Shown piece by piece: positions 15,089-21,977 of a DNA stretch of 29,993 nt (the stretch's first letter is position 1; every line of letters begins with the position of its first letter). The position numbers and the translations under genes are program-made. The DNA is taken from assembly GCA_964633465.1 (NCBI GenBank), contig CAZWGB010000014.1, forward strand, positions 1-29,993, written 5' to 3'. The notes beneath the pieces were generated by a model. It did not search any database. It worked only from the letters and a program-made list of their open reading frames with translations, and had not been told where the DNA came from. This DNA is from DTSX01 sp964633465 (lineage in GTDB: Bacteria; Pseudomonadota; Gammaproteobacteria; Steroidobacterales; UBA11654).

Positions 15089-15742
15089 ATGGAAAACTAC
15101 AAACAACAATTTATTCAATTTTCCTTGGCTGAAGGAGTTTTAAAATTCGGAGAATTCAAACTTAAATCTGGAAGAATCAGTCCTTATTTTTTTAATGTTG
15201 GCTTGTTCAATTCAGGACAATCCATTAATCAACTTGGCCAATTCTATGCAGAAGCTCTTATTGCCAGCCAACTAGAGTATGACATGTTGTTTGGCCCTGC
15301 TTACAAAGGCATCTCAATTGTAACTTCTTTGGCAAGTGCATTGTCACGAGATTATCAGATTAATAAACCCTTTGCTTTCAATAGAAAAGAAATGAAAGAT
15401 CACGGCGAAAAAGGATTAACAGTAGGTGCAGAAATCAAAGGTAGAGTTGTTATTGCTGATGATGTCATCACTGCGGGTACCGCGGTTAATGAATGCGCCA
15501 GACTGATCGCTCAGCTGGGTGGAACTTTAGTGGGTGTTTTAATCTCTCTTGACCGACAGGAAAGAGGACACACTAATCTTTCGGCAACCGCAGAAGTGGC
15601 TTCAAAATTAAACGTTCCTGTAGTCGCTATTGCAAACTTGGATGACTTGATAAATCACTTGGAATCAGATGCTTCAGAAGCCAGTAATTATTTGCAAGAT
15701 ATAAAGAAATACCGACAGCGATATGGTGTGGCTAACAACTAA
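15089..15742 (+). CDS. pyrE: Orotate phosphoribosyltransferase
   Basis: A 217-residue cytoplasmic enzyme joining orotate and PRPP to give OMP in pyrimidine synthesis. It aligns along its length with E. coli PyrE (213 residues): 'VLKFGEFKLKSGRISPYFFN', 'FGPAYKGI', 'FNRKEMKDHGE', the PRPP loop 'VVIADDVITAGTA' and 'GVLISLDRQERG'. I chose the ATG at 15089 because 'MENYKQQFIQF' matches the E. coli N-terminus; an ATG at 15050 would add 13 unrelated residues. It is divergent from the exonuclease gene, recalling the crc-pyrE locus of pseudomonads. Its stop overlaps the dut stop by four bases in a convergent pair. Confidence 0.95.
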   Translation: MENYKQQFIQFSLAEGVLKFGEFKLKSGRISPYFFNVGLFNSGQSINQLGQFYAEALIASQLEYDMLFGPAYKGISIVTSLASALSRDYQINKPFAFNRKEMKDHGEKGLTVGAEIKGRVVIADDVITAGTAVNECARLIAQLGGTLVGVLISLDRQERGHTNLSATAEVASKLNVPVVAIANLDDLINHLESDASEASNYLQDIKKYRQRYGVANN

Positions 15743-16197
15743 TCTTGGCCTGTGTGCCCAAAACCACCTTCGCCACGCTGACTAACATCAAACTCTTCAA
15801 CGATTCTAAACTCAACTTGCTCAACCGGCACAAAAACCATTTGTGCAAGTCGAAGTCCAGGCTCAATTAGCACTGAATTGTTTCCTCTATTCCAACACGA
15901 AATAAATATTTGTCCTTGATAATCAGAATCAATCAAACCAACCAAGTTGCCAAGAACTAAACCCTGTTTATGGCCTAAGCCAGATCTGGGTAATATCACG
16001 CCTGCTAAATTAGGATCATTGATATGGATGGCGATACCGCTAGGTATTAATTCGGTTTCTCCGGGAGCCAAATCAATGGTCTCATTAATACAGGCTTTTA
16101 GATCTATACCTGCTGAACCATCCGTTTGATAACTTGGAATCCCAAAATCATCAAGGACTCTTTGATCAATAATTTTTACATCAATTATTTTTTTCAC
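15739..16197 (-). CDS. dut: dUTP diphosphatase
   Basis: A 152-residue trimeric dUTPase that hydrolyses dUTP to dUMP, preventing uracil incorporation and supplying thymidylate synthesis. All five motifs are visible in order: 'GSAGIDL', 'PRSGLGHKQGL', 'GLIDSDYQGQI' (catalytic Asp), 'GLRLAQMVF' and the C-terminal 'RGEGGFGHTG'. The length matches E. coli Dut (151-152). It converges on pyrE with a four-base overlap of stop codons. In E. coli dut and pyrE are also close neighbours (dut-slmA-pyrE) but codirectional; slmA is absent here. Confidence 0.95.
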   Translation of the reverse strand: MKKIIDVKIIDQRVLDDFGIPSYQTDGSAGIDLKACINETIDLAPGETELIPSGIAIHINDPNLAGVILPRSGLGHKQGLVLGNLVGLIDSDYQGQIFISCWNRGNNSVLIEPGLRLAQMVFVPVEQVEFRIVEEFDVSQRGEGGFGHTGQD

Positions 16198-16293
16198 TGA
16201 TTGGATATTCTCAATACTTGATAAAATTGAACTTTATACCGATTGCAAGCTTCCTATTATAACGATTCTTGCAAATGTTTTCGTGGTCATGGC

Positions 16294-16322
16294 TTGCTAT
16301 GTTGTCCTCTACTTGGTATAAA
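16294..16322 (+). promoter_or_regulatory. Predicted sigma-70 promoter of the rpmB operon (extended -10)
   Basis: The -35-like TTGCTA (16294-16299) and -10 TATAAA (16317-16322) are separated by exactly 17 bases. The -10 is preceded by TGG, an extended -10 (TGnTATAAA). Transcription would start about 16329, leaving a ~50-base leader before the rpmB ATG at 16382. Confidence 0.6.
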
Positions 16323-16381
16323 GCTTGCTCATAAAAGCAATTTGATACAATTAATTAAAGCATTAAAAAATAAGGTTTAGC

Positions 16382-16530
16382 ATGGCTAGGATTTGTCAGG
16401 TATCGGGTAAAAAGACACGTAGTGGAAATAATGTTTCACACGCTAATAACAAAACACGTAGAAAGTTTATACCCAATCTTCATACACACCGTATCTGGGT
16501 AGAAAGCCAGAACAGATATGTTAAATTACG
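16382..16530 (+). CDS. rpmB: 50S ribosomal protein L28 (truncated by assembly gap)
   Basis: The first 49 codons of ribosomal protein L28, a large-subunit protein of about 78 residues. 'MARICQVSGKKTRSGNNVSHANNKTRRKF' followed by 'PNLHTHRIWVESQNRYVKL' is the typical N-terminal two-thirds. The rest is hidden by the run of Ns, so this is not a natural truncation. An AAGG sequence (16372-16375) serves as ribosome-binding site. In gammaproteobacteria rpmB is normally followed by rpmG (L33) and often mutM, so rpmG probably lies inside the gap. Confidence 0.93.
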
Positions 16531-16630
16531 NNNNNNNNNNNNNNNNNNNNNNNNNNNNNNNNNNNNNNNNNNNNNNNNNNNNNNNNNNNNNNNNNNNNNN
16601 NNNNNNNNNNNNNNNNNNNNNNNNNNNNNN
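16531..16630. other. Scaffold gap (100 Ns)
   Basis: Exactly 100 Ns, the conventional placeholder for a gap of unknown size. The missing DNA should include the last ~29 codons of rpmB and, by conserved gene order, rpmG (~51 codons), so the true gap is probably longer than 100 bases. Any continuous reading frame across it is meaningless. Confidence 0.95.
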
Positions 16631-16648
16631 GTAGGCATAATTATAAAT

Positions 16649-17470
16649 ATGCCTGAACTACCTGAAGTAGAAGTAACAAAAAGAGCCTTAAGCCCTCATA
16701 TAGAGGGGAGCGCCATTGAAAAATTAGATATCAGAGAAACTCGCCTAAGGTGGCCTATAAGAGTAGATCTGCTAAAAAAAATAGAGCATAAAACAGTTAC
16801 TTCAATATCCAGACGCGGCAAATATATTTTGATTAACACTTCCTCAGGTACTGCCATGATTCATTTGGGTATGTCTGGAAGTATAAGTATATTCGATCAA
16901 TATATACCTCCAAAAAAACACGACCATTTTGACATTTATTTAACAAATAAAAAAATAATACGCTTTAATGATCCAAGAAGATTTGGTTGTTTTATTTGGG
17001 CTGGAAAACACCCTGAAAAACATAAATTAATCGGCCATCTGGGATTAGAGCCACTTGAGAAAGAATTTAGAGGTGAATATTTATATCAATTAAGTAGACG
17101 TCGGAAAACTAATATCAAAGCATTTATTATGAATGCCAGTGTAGTGGTTGGAGTGGGAAATATATATGCTAATGAATCACTTTTCTTAAGTGGCATTCAT
17201 CCCAAAAGAAGAGCGAATAATATTGGAAAAAAAAGGTATCAAAACTTAGCTCATTCCATAAAATCTACGTTAACTCAATCAATTGAAATGGGTGGAACAA
17301 CGCTCAGAAATTTTTCATTTACATATGGGAAAGAAAAAATTGGATGCTTTAAACAAAATCTATTTATCTATGGTAGAGATGGGGAGAAATGTAAGTCTTG
17401 TGGCTCTGTAATTAAAAGAATAACTCTTTCAGGAAGAGGAACTTTTTATTGTGGAAAATGCCAACGATAA
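16649..17470 (+). CDS. mutM: Formamidopyrimidine-DNA glycosylase
   Basis: A 273-residue base-excision repair enzyme that removes 8-oxoguanine and FaPy and nicks the abasic site. It starts with the invariant 'MPELPEVEV', in which P2 is the catalytic nucleophile after Met removal and E3 is catalytic. K58 in 'RRGKYIL', the 'VVGVGNIYANESLF' helix-two-turn-helix region and the C-terminal zinc finger CxxC...CxxC ending 'FYCGKCQR' are present. The ATG at 16649 is fixed by the required N-terminal proline. Only 18 bases separate it from the gap, so it is probably the last gene of the rpmB-rpmG-mutM operon. It converges on ggt with a 3-bp gap. Confidence 0.95.
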   Translation: MPELPEVEVTKRALSPHIEGSAIEKLDIRETRLRWPIRVDLLKKIEHKTVTSISRRGKYILINTSSGTAMIHLGMSGSISIFDQYIPPKKHDHFDIYLTNKKIIRFNDPRRFGCFIWAGKHPEKHKLIGHLGLEPLEKEFRGEYLYQLSRRRKTNIKAFIMNASVVVGVGNIYANESLFLSGIHPKRRANNIGKKRYQNLAHSIKSTLTQSIEMGGTTLRNFSFTYGKEKIGCFKQNLFIYGRDGEKCKSCGSVIKRITLSGRGTFYCGKCQR

Positions 17471-17473
17471 TCC

Positions 17474-19180
17474 TCAGTACCAATCTATTTCAATATTTTC
17501 TATTAATCCTCTAGGGTCTGAAGAAGCCATAACGGAACCATCAGCATTGTTCATAGTAACAACTTGCATATTTCCATAATCTGAAATTTCTTTTAAATTA
17601 TGCCCTTTTGATTTTAAACTCTCTAAAACCTCAGAATCAAACACACCTTTTTCATAGCTAACCTCATCAGGTAAATATTGATGATGGAATCTCTTATTGG
17701 AAGTCATCTCGTTAGCATCTGCGCCCTCTGTCCATGAAATTAAAGATAGGAGAACCATAGTAATGATTCTTGCTCCTCCTGGTGTTCCAAGAATTGCAAG
17801 TTGATCTTTTGATTCAATGAAAGTTGGAGTCATGCTGGATACCATTCTTTTATTCGGCGCTATCGAATTAGCTTGGCCATGCACCAGACCATACCTATTG
17901 GGTGCGTATAGCTTTGCAGAAAAATCATCCATTTCATTGTTTAGAACAATTCCTGCAGTTGGAAGCATGTACCCAGATCCAAACCACGTATTAATGGTTT
18001 GAGTGGTTGCAGCTCTATTGCCATCTTTATCTAGAATTGAAAAGTGAGATGTTTCCGAGCCCTTAGCAATGTATGGACCCTGTTGAATTTTAGAGTCACT
18101 CATGCTAGGTGTAGCTTTATCTAGATTAATGCTAGCCAAATGATTAGATGCATGATTTTTGCTAATTAGCATGTCTACCGGTACATCGACAAAATCAGGA
18201 TCCCCAAGATATTCAGATCTGTCTTTGTATGCTCTTCTCATGGCTTCAATCAATAAATGTGTAAATGTATCTCTTGACATATTCTTATAGTCGTAGCTGG
18301 ACACAATATTTAAAATTGTTGCAATTGTAGTGCCTCCAGATGAAGGCGGAGGTGCAAGTGTTAGTTCATATTCCATAAAATTAAGCTTGATTGGCTCTCT
18401 TTCAATGACAGAATAATTCTTAAAATCATCGATATGCCAAATAGACCCATCTTTTTTCGCTTCCTGGACCATAGTCTTTGTGAATTCGCTGTCATAAAAA
18501 CCTTTGTGACCTTTTGATGCTATCAACCTAAGAGTATTAGCTAGTTCGGGTTGTTTAATGAGTTGACCAACCTCAAGTAAGTTATTATTTGAAGTAAATA
18601 CTTCTCTAAATTTTTGAGAAAACGATCCTCTACTTGCCTGAGCAACATTAAGTGCTGTAATTAATCTCTCAAAAACAGGAAACCCTTTTTCAGCTAATTC
18701 AATAGCCGGAGCTAAACTCTTTTCCAAAGGCAATGTCCCATATTTTTTAGACAAGTGGACTAAACCAGCAGGCAACCCTGGAATACCTGATGCAAGAGGT
18801 CCAACTAATGTAGCTTTCGGAATAACCATTCCATTTGAGTCTTGATACATTTCTGCTGTTGCCGCATGGGGCGCCTTTTCTCGTGCATCAATGAATGTTT
18901 GGTATTTATCTTGTTCGCGATGAAGAAGAAAAAAACCACCTCCACCCAATCCTGAACTATAAGGTTCTACAACTGATAAAGTGGCGCTGACTGCAACTGC
19001 TGCATCAAAAGCATTACCCCCTTGCTCCAGAATACGATAACCTGCTTGTGTTGCTAAAGGATGAGGTGATGCAATTGCAGGTTGAGCTGGTTGTGTTGCA
19101 TAAACACTTTTAGTAGTGATGAATAAAAAGGCAAAAAAAGCAACTGTCAAACAGCATCGGATTTTATCAGTAGAGACCAT
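17474..19180 (-). CDS. ggt: Gamma-glutamyltranspeptidase, periplasmic
   Basis: A 568-residue N-terminal-nucleophile hydrolase that cleaves gamma-glutamyl bonds of glutathione and its conjugates and transfers or hydrolyses the glutamyl group. Residues 1-28 form a signal peptide with a hydrophobic core (13-22) and a V-Y-A cleavage site, so it is exported. The proenzyme cleaves itself before T377 ('ETSHFSILDKDGN'), making a large (~29-376) and a small subunit (377-568). Conserved blocks 'SGLGGGGFFL', 'NNEMDDFS' and 'MVSSMTPTF' are present, and the length is normal. It begins 7 bp after coaD, so it is the last gene of an rsmD-coaD-ggt run. Confidence 0.93.
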   Translation of the reverse strand: MVSTDKIRCCLTVAFFAFLFITTKSVYATQPAQPAIASPHPLATQAGYRILEQGGNAFDAAVAVSATLSVVEPYSSGLGGGGFFLLHREQDKYQTFIDAREKAPHAATAEMYQDSNGMVIPKATLVGPLASGIPGLPAGLVHLSKKYGTLPLEKSLAPAIELAEKGFPVFERLITALNVAQASRGSFSQKFREVFTSNNNLLEVGQLIKQPELANTLRLIASKGHKGFYDSEFTKTMVQEAKKDGSIWHIDDFKNYSVIEREPIKLNFMEYELTLAPPPSSGGTTIATILNIVSSYDYKNMSRDTFTHLLIEAMRRAYKDRSEYLGDPDFVDVPVDMLISKNHASNHLASINLDKATPSMSDSKIQQGPYIAKGSETSHFSILDKDGNRAATTQTINTWFGSGYMLPTAGIVLNNEMDDFSAKLYAPNRYGLVHGQANSIAPNKRMVSSMTPTFIESKDQLAILGTPGGARIITMVLLSLISWTEGADANEMTSNKRFHHQYLPDEVSYEKGVFDSEVLESLKSKGHNLKEISDYGNMQVVTMNNADGSVMASSDPRGLIENIEIDWY

Positions 19181-19187
19181 GCTGGAA

Positions 19188-19664
19188 TTATTTTTTATAA
19201 ATCGCTAATAAAGCTTTTTGCACATTGGGGTGTACAAATCCAGCAATATCGCCTCCCTCTGAAGCAATTTGCTTCATAAGGGAAGAGGAGATAAAAGCAT
19301 TGTTATTGCCGCTACTTAAAAAAATTGTCTCCACATCACCGGCTAGTTCTTTGTTCATCCTGGCTAACTCGAATTCGTATTGAGCATCAGCAGGAGAGCG
19401 AAGCCCTCTGACTACCACGTGGGCATCGATTTCCTTGGCAAAATTGACAGTTAGCCCAGAATATTCGTGAATCTCAACATTGGACAGTGTTTGCAAAACC
19501 TCATTTACCATTTCAACCCTACGTTCAATTGAAAACAAAGGCTCCTTTTCGGGGCTCACAGCTACACCGACAACAAGGCTTTCAAACAACTCAGAGGCTC
19601 TACGGACAATCTCATAATGCCCGTTAGTGATTGGGTCAAACGTTCCTGGGTACAATCCTTTCAT
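19188..19664 (-). CDS. coaD: Phosphopantetheine adenylyltransferase
   Basis: A 158-residue cytoplasmic nucleotidyltransferase converting 4'-phosphopantetheine and ATP to dephospho-CoA, the penultimate step of CoA synthesis. 'MKGLYPGTFDPITNGH' carries the T/HxGH nucleotide-binding motif (T13-H16), and 'VVRGLRSPADAQYEFELARMN' and 'FISSSLMKQIA' are family blocks. The length equals the E. coli protein (159). It lies 18 bp after rsmD in the same direction, the standard rsmD-coaD pairing. Confidence 0.96.
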   Translation of the reverse strand: MKGLYPGTFDPITNGHYEIVRRASELFESLVVGVAVSPEKEPLFSIERRVEMVNEVLQTLSNVEIHEYSGLTVNFAKEIDAHVVVRGLRSPADAQYEFELARMNKELAGDVETIFLSSGNNNAFISSSLMKQIASEGGDIAGFVHPNVQKALLAIYKK

Positions 19665-19682
19665 ACAACTATGGTTTCAAAT

Positions 19683-20252
19683 TTAATTAAGTGTTTTTTT
19701 TGTAAGAAGCCCATAATATACATTTCCCGCATTAGATTCCCGATAATTGTCCCATGAATTGCTGATCATCTTATTCTCAAGAGGCTGACTGGACTCATAA
19801 TAGACCATGCCTTGTGGGTTAAGCGATTTTGTTTTATCAATATGCTCCAACAGTTTTTCTAAACTGTAAACCCCAAAAGGTGGATCCAAAAATATAATAT
19901 CAAAAGAATCCAAATGTTTAGGATTTTCTAAATAACTCAATGAATCAGAGAATATCACTGAAGCATTCTTAAGCTGCAATGTAGTAACCTGATTCTTGAT
20001 CTCTGAAACAATGTCTTGCCGATGATCAACAAAAACCACTTTTCTCGCTCCTCTAGACAATGCCTCAATACCCAAAATACCGGTGCCTGCAAATAGATCC
20101 AAACAAGATTTATTAACAAGTTTGGGATTTAACCAATTGAATAAAGTTTCCCTGACCCGATCGCTGGTTGGTCTTATCTCTTCATGCACTACCGAAATCT
20201 TTCTGCCACGATAGCGACCGCCAATAATTCTAATTTTCCCTTTCGTTGTCAT
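19683..20252 (-). CDS. rsmD: 16S rRNA (guanine(966)-N2)-methyltransferase
   Basis: A 189-residue SAM-dependent Rossmann methyltransferase that modifies G966 of 16S rRNA in the assembled 30S subunit. It opens with the characteristic 'IRIIGGRYRGRKI'. The SAM loop is 'DLFAGTGILGIEALSRGA', and the N-methyltransferase catalytic motif is 'FLDPPFG'. Length is typical (E. coli 198). It heads the leftward rsmD-coaD-ggt run and is divergent from rpoH. The ftsY-ftsE-ftsX genes that separate rsmD from rpoH in E. coli are absent here. Confidence 0.94.
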   Translation of the reverse strand: MTTKGKIRIIGGRYRGRKISVVHEEIRPTSDRVRETLFNWLNPKLVNKSCLDLFAGTGILGIEALSRGARKVVFVDHRQDIVSEIKNQVTTLQLKNASVIFSDSLSYLENPKHLDSFDIIFLDPPFGVYSLEKLLEHIDKTKSLNPQGMVYYESSQPLENKMISNSWDNYRESNAGNVYYGLLTKKTLN

Positions 20253-20329
20253 AAATTATCTATCCAAAAAATGCGCATAATTTTACTTAAATTCAAGCTA
20301 ATCTTAGCTTTATTTTATTTCATAATCTA

Positions 20330-20359
20330 TTGATATTTATACGCTTTTATAACAATAAT
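20330..20359 (+). promoter_or_regulatory. Predicted sigma-70 promoter of rpoH
   Basis: The -35 TTGATA (20330-20335) and -10 AATAAT (20354-20359) each match consensus at five of six bases; the spacer is 18 bases. The predicted start, about 20366, falls just before the CIRCE element, the usual promoter/operator layout for HrcA targets. Confidence 0.5.
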
Positions 20360-20368
20360 CAATAATAT

Positions 20369-20395
20369 TTAGCACTCTTGTCATGAGAGTGCTAA
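20369..20395. promoter_or_regulatory. CIRCE element (HrcA operator) upstream of rpoH
   Basis: TTAGCACTC (20369-20377), nine bases, then GAGTGCTAA (20387-20395): a perfect match to the CIRCE consensus in both arms and spacer length. It ends 23 bases before the rpoH ATG and begins just after the predicted transcription start. HrcA bound here would repress rpoH at normal temperature and release under heat shock. As RNA it could also fold into a 9-bp hairpin near the 5' end of the mRNA. Confidence 0.93.
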
Positions 20396-20418
20396 AATTA
20401 TCCGAAATATGAGAAATT

Positions 20419-21282
20419 ATGGCTAACGAATTAACATTGAACAAAGACTTGGTTTTAGCAGGACCTTTGGGTAGCCTAGGGGCCTATATTAATATAGTCA
20501 ATGAAGTTCCTGTACTTAGCAAAGAAGAGGAACAAGCGCTTGCACTCCTTTATCAACAGGACAACGATCTTGATGCTGCAAGACAATTAATTTTGTCTCA
20601 ATTAAGGTTTGTTGTTTATATTGCCAGAAGTTACAGCGGTTACGGTCTTCCCCTTGCTGACTTGATTCAGGAAGGCAATGTGGGATTAATGAAAGCAGTA
20701 AAACGCTTTGATCCAGAACATGGCGTCAGGTTAGTAACCTACGCAGTACATTGGATAAGAGCTGAAATTCATGAGTTTATTTTTAGCAATTGGAAGTTGG
20801 TTAAAATTGCAACAACAAAGGCACAACGAAAATTATTCTTTAATCTAAGAAAGGCAAAGAAAAATCTGGGCTGGCTCACCAAACAAGAAACTGAATCAAT
20901 TGCTCAAGATCTTGGTGTTAAGCCCAAAGAAGTAACGTTGATGGAGCAAAGATTTGCCAGCAAAGATTTAGCTTTTGATCTAGGCAACAACGCTTCGGAA
21001 GATGATTATGTTGCTCCTGCTGGTTATTTACCAAGCCCGAATGCTGACCCAGCAAAAATGGTAGAAGAGTCAAATTGGTTGACTGAAAACACAGAAAGAC
21101 TTTCTGCTGCTATCAACAAATTAGATGAACGAAGTAAAAATATTTTGAAATCTCGATGGCTCAATGAGAAAAAAATCACACTGAAAGATCTATCTAATCA
21201 ATACAACATTTCAATAGAGAGAGTCAGGCAAATTGAAGAAAGTGCCATAAGTCAACTTCGTGAAACTCTCGTCGAAGCCTAA
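20419..21282 (+). CDS. rpoH: RNA polymerase heat-shock sigma factor RpoH (sigma-32)
   Basis: A 287-residue sigma-70-family factor directing RNA polymerase to heat-shock promoters. Region 2 is 'DLIQEGNVGLMKAVKRFDP...TYAVHWIRAEIHEFI', and the RpoH box 'QRKLFFNLRKAKK', diagnostic for sigma-32, follows. Region 4.2 is a helix-turn-helix, 'ISIERVRQIEESAISQL'. Length matches E. coli RpoH (284). It has a CIRCE operator and a good sigma-70 promoter directly upstream, so repression by HrcA is likely in addition to the usual post-transcriptional control. Its 3' end overlaps trmB by 23 bases. Confidence 0.96.
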   Translation: MANELTLNKDLVLAGPLGSLGAYINIVNEVPVLSKEEEQALALLYQQDNDLDAARQLILSQLRFVVYIARSYSGYGLPLADLIQEGNVGLMKAVKRFDPEHGVRLVTYAVHWIRAEIHEFIFSNWKLVKIATTKAQRKLFFNLRKAKKNLGWLTKQETESIAQDLGVKPKEVTLMEQRFASKDLAFDLGNNASEDDYVAPAGYLPSPNADPAKMVEESNWLTENTERLSAAINKLDERSKNILKSRWLNEKKITLKDLSNQYNISIERVRQIEESAISQLRETLVEA

Positions 21283-21940
21283 ATTCTTACGCACAATCAG
21301 AAGTTTTGTTCGTCGTTCAGGACGACGCACATCTGCTCAAAAAAAAGCATGGGACAACCACTGGGCTGTCTATGGAGTTAACCCAGAAATAGGACCGGTC
21401 GATTTAAGCACATTATTTGAAAATAAAAACCAAATATTTGTTCTTGAGATTGGTTTTGGCAATGGCGAAAACTTAATTGATTGTGCAAAAAATGATCCTT
21501 ATTCAAATTTTTCTGGCATCGAAGTCTACCATGTAGGAATAGGTCAATGTCTGATTAATGCAAACAAATATAGCCTAAAGAATTTAAGGCTTTTTTGTGC
21601 TGATGCAGTTGATGTCTTAAACAAACAAATTACAAATAAATCATTTGATGTCATAAATATTTTTTTTCCAGATCCATGGCCCAAAAAAAAACACCATAAA
21701 CGTCGTTTGATTTCTGAAGATTTTATCTCGCTAATTGAATCTAGATTAAAACCAAACGGCATCGTACATATTTGCACAGACTGGGCTGATTATGCTCATG
21801 ATATTCATGCCCTATTTAAATCCAATGAAGAATTTAAAGCGTTAGAAAAATTACCAAAACGTCTTCAGACAAAATTTGAAAAAAAAGGACTAGCTCTCGG
21901 TCATTCTATTTATGAGTTTGCTTTTCAATTGCTTCGCTAA
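21260..21940 (+). CDS. trmB: tRNA (guanine(46)-N7)-methyltransferase
   Basis: A 226-residue SAM-dependent enzyme making m7G46 in the variable loop of tRNAs. Visible are the N-terminal 'LRTIRSFVRRSGR', the SAM loop 'LEIGFGNGE', the catalytic signature 'FFPDPWPKKKHHKRR' and 'CTDWADYA'. The start is a GTG at 21260. A stop precedes it in frame, and no ATG/GTG/TTG occurs between it and the conserved 'LRTIRSF' segment, so the gene must begin inside rpoH (23-base overlap). Coexpression with rpoH by translational coupling is therefore likely, linking tRNA modification with heat shock. It converges on gltD across 37 bp. Confidence 0.94.
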   Translation: MKLSSKPKFLRTIRSFVRRSGRRTSAQKKAWDNHWAVYGVNPEIGPVDLSTLFENKNQIFVLEIGFGNGENLIDCAKNDPYSNFSGIEVYHVGIGQCLINANKYSLKNLRLFCADAVDVLNKQITNKSFDVINIFFPDPWPKKKHHKRRLISEDFISLIESRLKPNGIVHICTDWADYAHDIHALFKSNEEFKALEKLPKRLQTKFEKKGLALGHSIYEFAFQLLR

Positions 21941-21977
21941 CTTTATATGAAACTCCATTTTGGTTTTGATCCAAACT

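Noticed and set aside
16382..17470. A continuous reading frame joining L28 to MutM
   Set aside because: It runs through 100 Ns; frame continuity is an artefact, and the MutM start is fixed by its N-terminal proline at 16649.
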